A stretch of 64,000 nucleotides of DNA from Prevotella lacticifex (lineage in GTDB: Bacteria > Bacteroidota > Bacteroidia > Bacteroidales > Bacteroidaceae), in the NCBI RefSeq assembly GCF_019973375.1, contig NZ_BPTV01000001.1, positions 930,001-994,000 on the forward strand. The letters are read 5' to 3'. The notes under the pieces are model-generated. The model did not search any database. It saw only the letters and a list, made by a program, of their open reading frames with translations, and was not told the DNA's origin. Positions 61,907 through 64,000 of this stretch are shown one piece after another (position 1 is the stretch's first letter; each line of letters starts with the position of its first letter). Made by a program: the position numbers and the translations under genes.

Positions 61907-62347
61907 TTATAAGACATCCAACTTGAAAAGCTTCCCCTGCACATTAGGTGACGTCCGACTATACTGGAGACCAAGAAAAGATACTACTGTCAGAACAAGC
62001 ATTCCGATGCAGGCCCATTTGTAGCCTTCCGACTGTATTAGTGGTTGTATGGCATATAAGATGATGCACAGGAAAGGCAGAATTTTGTACGTGGCGTTCA
62101 TCCATTTACTGTACATTGCCGATGGGTGGACGTAGTAAGTATCGTTCCCTTTTCGGTAGGCGAATGTGGCAAGCGGCAACACCGACCTGTAGGTGTACTT
62201 CAGCTTTACGTCTATCGTGTCGCCTTCCTCAGCATCCACGTCGCAGCCGTACGCGTCCTTAGGGAGGGTGATAATCTCCTGACCGTTTTTGGCTATCACC
62301 ACTTCAGCCTTCTTTCTTTCGAATCCTCCGTTTACAATAATCTTCAT
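61907..62347 (-). CDS. Small membrane protein next to the peptide exporter
   Basis: A 146-residue protein with a beta-rich, soluble N-terminal part (residues 1-75, with KNGQEIITLPKDAYGCDV) and two transmembrane helices at about 88-105 and 113-130. I recognise no family. The frame stays open about 40 codons upstream of ATG 62347 but without an obvious start. It has its own promoter at 62481-62510 and lies downstream of the ABC exporter genes, so it may work with them. Confidence 0.65.
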   Translation of the reverse strand: MKIIVNGGFERKKAEVVIAKNGQEIITLPKDAYGCDVDAEEGDTIDVKLKYTYRSVLPLATFAYRKGNDTYYVHPSAMYSKWMNATYKILPFLCIILYAIQPLIQSEGYKWACIGMLVLTVVSFLGLQYSRTSPNVQGKLFKLDVL

Positions 62348-62480
62348 AAGCTTTTGAGTTTTTATGCTACATCTGTAGTAGTCGCTACCGCGGCAGAAAC
62401 CAGCAGGGCCGGCAGCTGTTGCTGCACTAATAATGGCGTTAGCAGTTTCTTCGTCTTTCTACAGATGACGTATTCGTTTG

Positions 62481-62510
62481 CAAAGTTAATTATTTTCTTA
62501 TACTATGCAA
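62481..62510 (-). promoter_or_regulatory. Promoter of the 146-residue protein gene
   Basis: On the minus strand TTG (62508-62510), 19 bases, TAACTTTG (62481-62488). Transcription from about 62475 leaves a leader of about 128 nt. Confidence 0.7.
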
Positions 62511-62645
62511 GTAATTAGTGTCTATTTTTCTTTGATTTATTATTTTTTTTTAAATGCCGACTTTGCTCGGTCGCAACCGAATGGCTCCTGTACCTGAGTT
62601 TTGTCCGCCACCTACAGCCCAAGGAAACTGACGACCAGACAGTCT

Positions 62646-62774
62646 TTACTCGCCAATTCTCCATCCATATTGCTGATTATTAGGGCTTAGTTCCATTGCC
62701 CGAACCTGTCGACCTCCATGTTGACCACCCGTTTTCTCAGGCCAATATGAGGGCATCTCGTCCTTAACGGGCAT
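62646..62774 (-). pseudogene. Short glycine-rich frame, possible peptide relic
   Basis: A 42-residue frame starts MPVKDEMPSYWPEKTGG and is preceded in the same phase by a 12-codon frame (from 62813, with AGGAA just upstream). After its TAA the same phase stays open for 31 more codons, including PWAVGGGQNSGTGAI. If the two stops were absent it would be one peptide of about 87 residues. Given the exporter next door it may be a decayed precursor peptide. This is speculative, and the stretch may be non-coding. Confidence 0.25.
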
Positions 62775-62847
62775 TTAGCCCTGTATCAGCTGAAAGATTT
62801 TGTGAACGTCCATTTCCTACAGATTACATTTTAGATAAACGATGGTC

Positions 62848-63330
62848 TCACGTCCGCGCAGCGGCATGGACCTGCTGCCACAGAGTCTTGTCACTGATAG
62901 TGATTTTAGCTGAGGCCTTCAGGCCTGGCTGTACCTTTTTGCCGTTAGAGCGGATGGAGGTCTTGGCGGTAAAATAATGGTTCCCGTCTACGATGAGAAG
63001 ATTTTCGCTGTGGCTGGTGATGGGACACACGACGGGTGCGGCATCATTGTCCTGTCCTTCAAGGGTGAGGCGTGCCATGCGCGGCTCATCAAAGAGATAG
63101 AGGTATTCGTAAGGAACAAGGAGCTCTACCGACTCGTTGCGCATTACCTTACCCTGCGCCTCTATCGTGATGGGATAGCGAATGGTGTAGAAAGCGACGG
63201 CAAGGGCGATGACGACAAGCGTAATGACCATCGTGCCGGTGCGCACAAGGGCTGGAGGCACCTGCCCGATGATGTGGCGTACCTTCTCGCTCCGCAGTTC
63301 TATATTTTCTGATTCATTCTTGTTGTCCAT
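62848..63330 (-). CDS. Minimal HlyD-like membrane fusion protein
   Basis: A 160-residue protein with one N-terminal helix at about 29-50 (VRTGTMVITLVVIALAVAF) and a short beta-rich periplasmic part with PITIEAQGKVMRN near residue 52. Normal HlyD adaptors have 400 or more residues with a long coiled-coil and lipoyl-like domains. Both are missing here without any frame damage, so this is a compact variant. It lies 77 bases downstream of the ABC exporter gene, on the same strand. It probably works with that exporter. Confidence 0.7.
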   Translation of the reverse strand: MDNKNESENIELRSEKVRHIIGQVPPALVRTGTMVITLVVIALAVAFYTIRYPITIEAQGKVMRNESVELLVPYEYLYLFDEPRMARLTLEGQDNDAAPVVCPITSHSENLLIVDGNHYFTAKTSIRSNGKKVQPGLKASAKITISDKTLWQQVHAAART

Positions 63331-63406
63331 GTCTAAAAAGTCTTTTTTGATTTGTTGGCATCAATTGCGATTGTTATTAATCGAAATTAAGCGGACGGTC
63401 TATATA

Positions 63407-64000
63407 TCAGTTACCCAACTCCAACTGGTTCTTCACGAGGTTATAATACGCTCCGCGCTTTGCCGTCAGCGTCTCGTGATTGCCCGTCTCGACAACTTTC
63501 CCGTGGTCGATTACGACAATCTGGTCGGCATTCCTGACCGTGCTCAGGCGGTGGGCGACGATGACGACGGTCTTGCCACGGTAGAACGTGTCGAGGTTCT
63601 CCACGATAGCCCGCTCGTTGTTGGCATCGAGCGAGTTGGTGGCCTCGTCGAGGAAGATATAGTCGGGATTCTTGTAGACAGCACGGGCGATGAGGATGCG
63701 CTGCCGCTGACCCTGGCTCAGTCCCACACCGTCACGTCCTATCTTCGTGTTGTACTTCAGTGGCAATGACATCACATAGTCGTGGATGCACGCTATCCGT
63801 GCGGCTTTCAGCAACCGGTCCTTGTCGATGTCGCCGTCGTCAACAGCGATATTTCTTGCTATAGACTCAGAGAAGATGACACCGTCCTGCATGACCACGC
63901 CGCACTGGCGGCGCCACCATTTCTTGTTGAGCGTATTGATGTCCGTGCCGCCGATGTTTATATGTCCCTCTAATACAGGATAATAGCCAAGCATGAGCTT
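63407..64000 (-). CDS. Peptide-exporting ABC transporter, C-terminal part (runs off the window)
   Basis: Only the last 198 codons or so are present; the frame continues past 64000. They form the ATP-binding domain of a bacteriocin-type exporter: Q-loop VVMQDGVIFSES, signature LSQGQRQRILIARA, Walker B YIFLDEATNSLD and H-loop VAHRLSTV. Full-length relatives usually begin with a C39 peptidase that removes double-glycine leaders, but that part is outside the window. Followed by the minimal HlyD gene. Confidence 0.88.
   Translation of the reverse strand, partial: KLMLGYYPVLEGHINIGGTDINTLNKKWWRRQCGVVMQDGVIFSESIARNIAVDDGDIDKDRLLKAARIACIHDYVMSLPLKYNTKIGRDGVGLSQGQRQRILIARAVYKNPDYIFLDEATNSLDANNERAIVENLDTFYRGKTVVIVAHRLSTVRNADQIVVIDHGKVVETGNHETLTAKRGAYYNLVKNQLELGN

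Larger units (their letters stand above)
62348..62847. other. 500-base gap: promoter, leader and decayed short frames
   Basis: It holds the promoter and about 128-nt leader of the 146-residue protein gene, and at 62550-62813 on the minus strand a series of short in-phase frames interrupted by stops (see findings). Confidence 0.6.

Noticed and set aside
62581..62631. 16-codon plus-strand peptide frame beginning ATGGCTCC
   Set aside because: Too short, with no promoter or ribosome-site support.

Overview
The window looks like a chromosomal segment of a Bacteroidales bacterium, most likely Prevotellaceae (Prevotella/Segatella type). Four things point there: repeated use of the Bacteroidota promoter (TTTG, 19-20 bases, TAnnTTTG), a PorT-type protein, an ExbB-ExbD-ExbD-TonB-PstS-TPR cluster, and several secreted plant-polysaccharide enzymes without SusC/SusD. 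The genus is inference; no rRNA or other phylogenetic marker was compared.

Layout. 0-1.7 kb: an ISAon1/ISL3-like insertion sequence with very long inverted repeats and a split transposase. 1.7-5.1 kb: LysE and EamA transporters on divergent promoters, then a sodium:solute symporter. 5.3-11.6 kb: a GH43 glycosidase, a GNAT acetyltransferase fused to 3-methyladenine glycosylase I, and a 1004-residue protein with two receiver-like domains ahead of a PEP-synthase-type ATP-grasp domain. 11.9-17.8 kb: a small secreted protein plus pectate lyase operon, a 1.8-kb repeat-rich gap, and a CE2 acetyl esterase. 17.9-26.3 kb: a membrane-anchored MutS-like ATPase, a sigma factor/putative anti-sigma/secreted protein/outer-membrane barrel operon, a second GH43 with an aquaporin, class II aldolase and a small secreted protein. 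27.3-39.9 kb: housekeeping genes (nnr, hpt, adk, obgE, pgeF, comEC-like, truA, stand-alone AICAR transformylase, rplS, porT, ferredoxin) and a probable terminator-ended small RNA upstream of truA. 40.7-52.3 kb: the TonB energy module, then aspartate aminotransferase, ribBA, an LptF/LptG permease and a D-Ala-D-Ala carboxypeptidase. 54.3-60.3 kb: gltB-gltD. 60.6 kb: tRNA-Tyr. 61.9-64.0 kb: the end of a peptide-exporting ABC transporter, a minimal HlyD-like protein and a small membrane protein.

The most unusual content is non-coding. Four intergenic sites carry arrays of five degenerate, partly palindromic 22-bp units in exact register. A fifth site carries six units of an unrelated 22-bp repeat. 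Three gaps (14.8-16.6, 52.3-54.2 and 60.7-61.7 kb) are mosaics of foldback elements. Several of these occur in two or three copies here, and one pair keeps its outer stem perfectly paired although the stem sequence differs. The segment 52590-54211 is bounded by imperfect inverted repeats of about 125 bp and looks like a 1.6-kb foldback element built from other foldback elements.

Functionally the genes fit a gut or rumen saccharolytic anaerobe. Secreted GH43, PL1 and CE2 enzymes attack hemicellulose and pectin, the SSS symporter may take up products, and the TonB module powers outer-membrane import. gltBD, aldolase and purine-salvage genes supply central metabolism. All calls come from reading the sequence; no database search was run.
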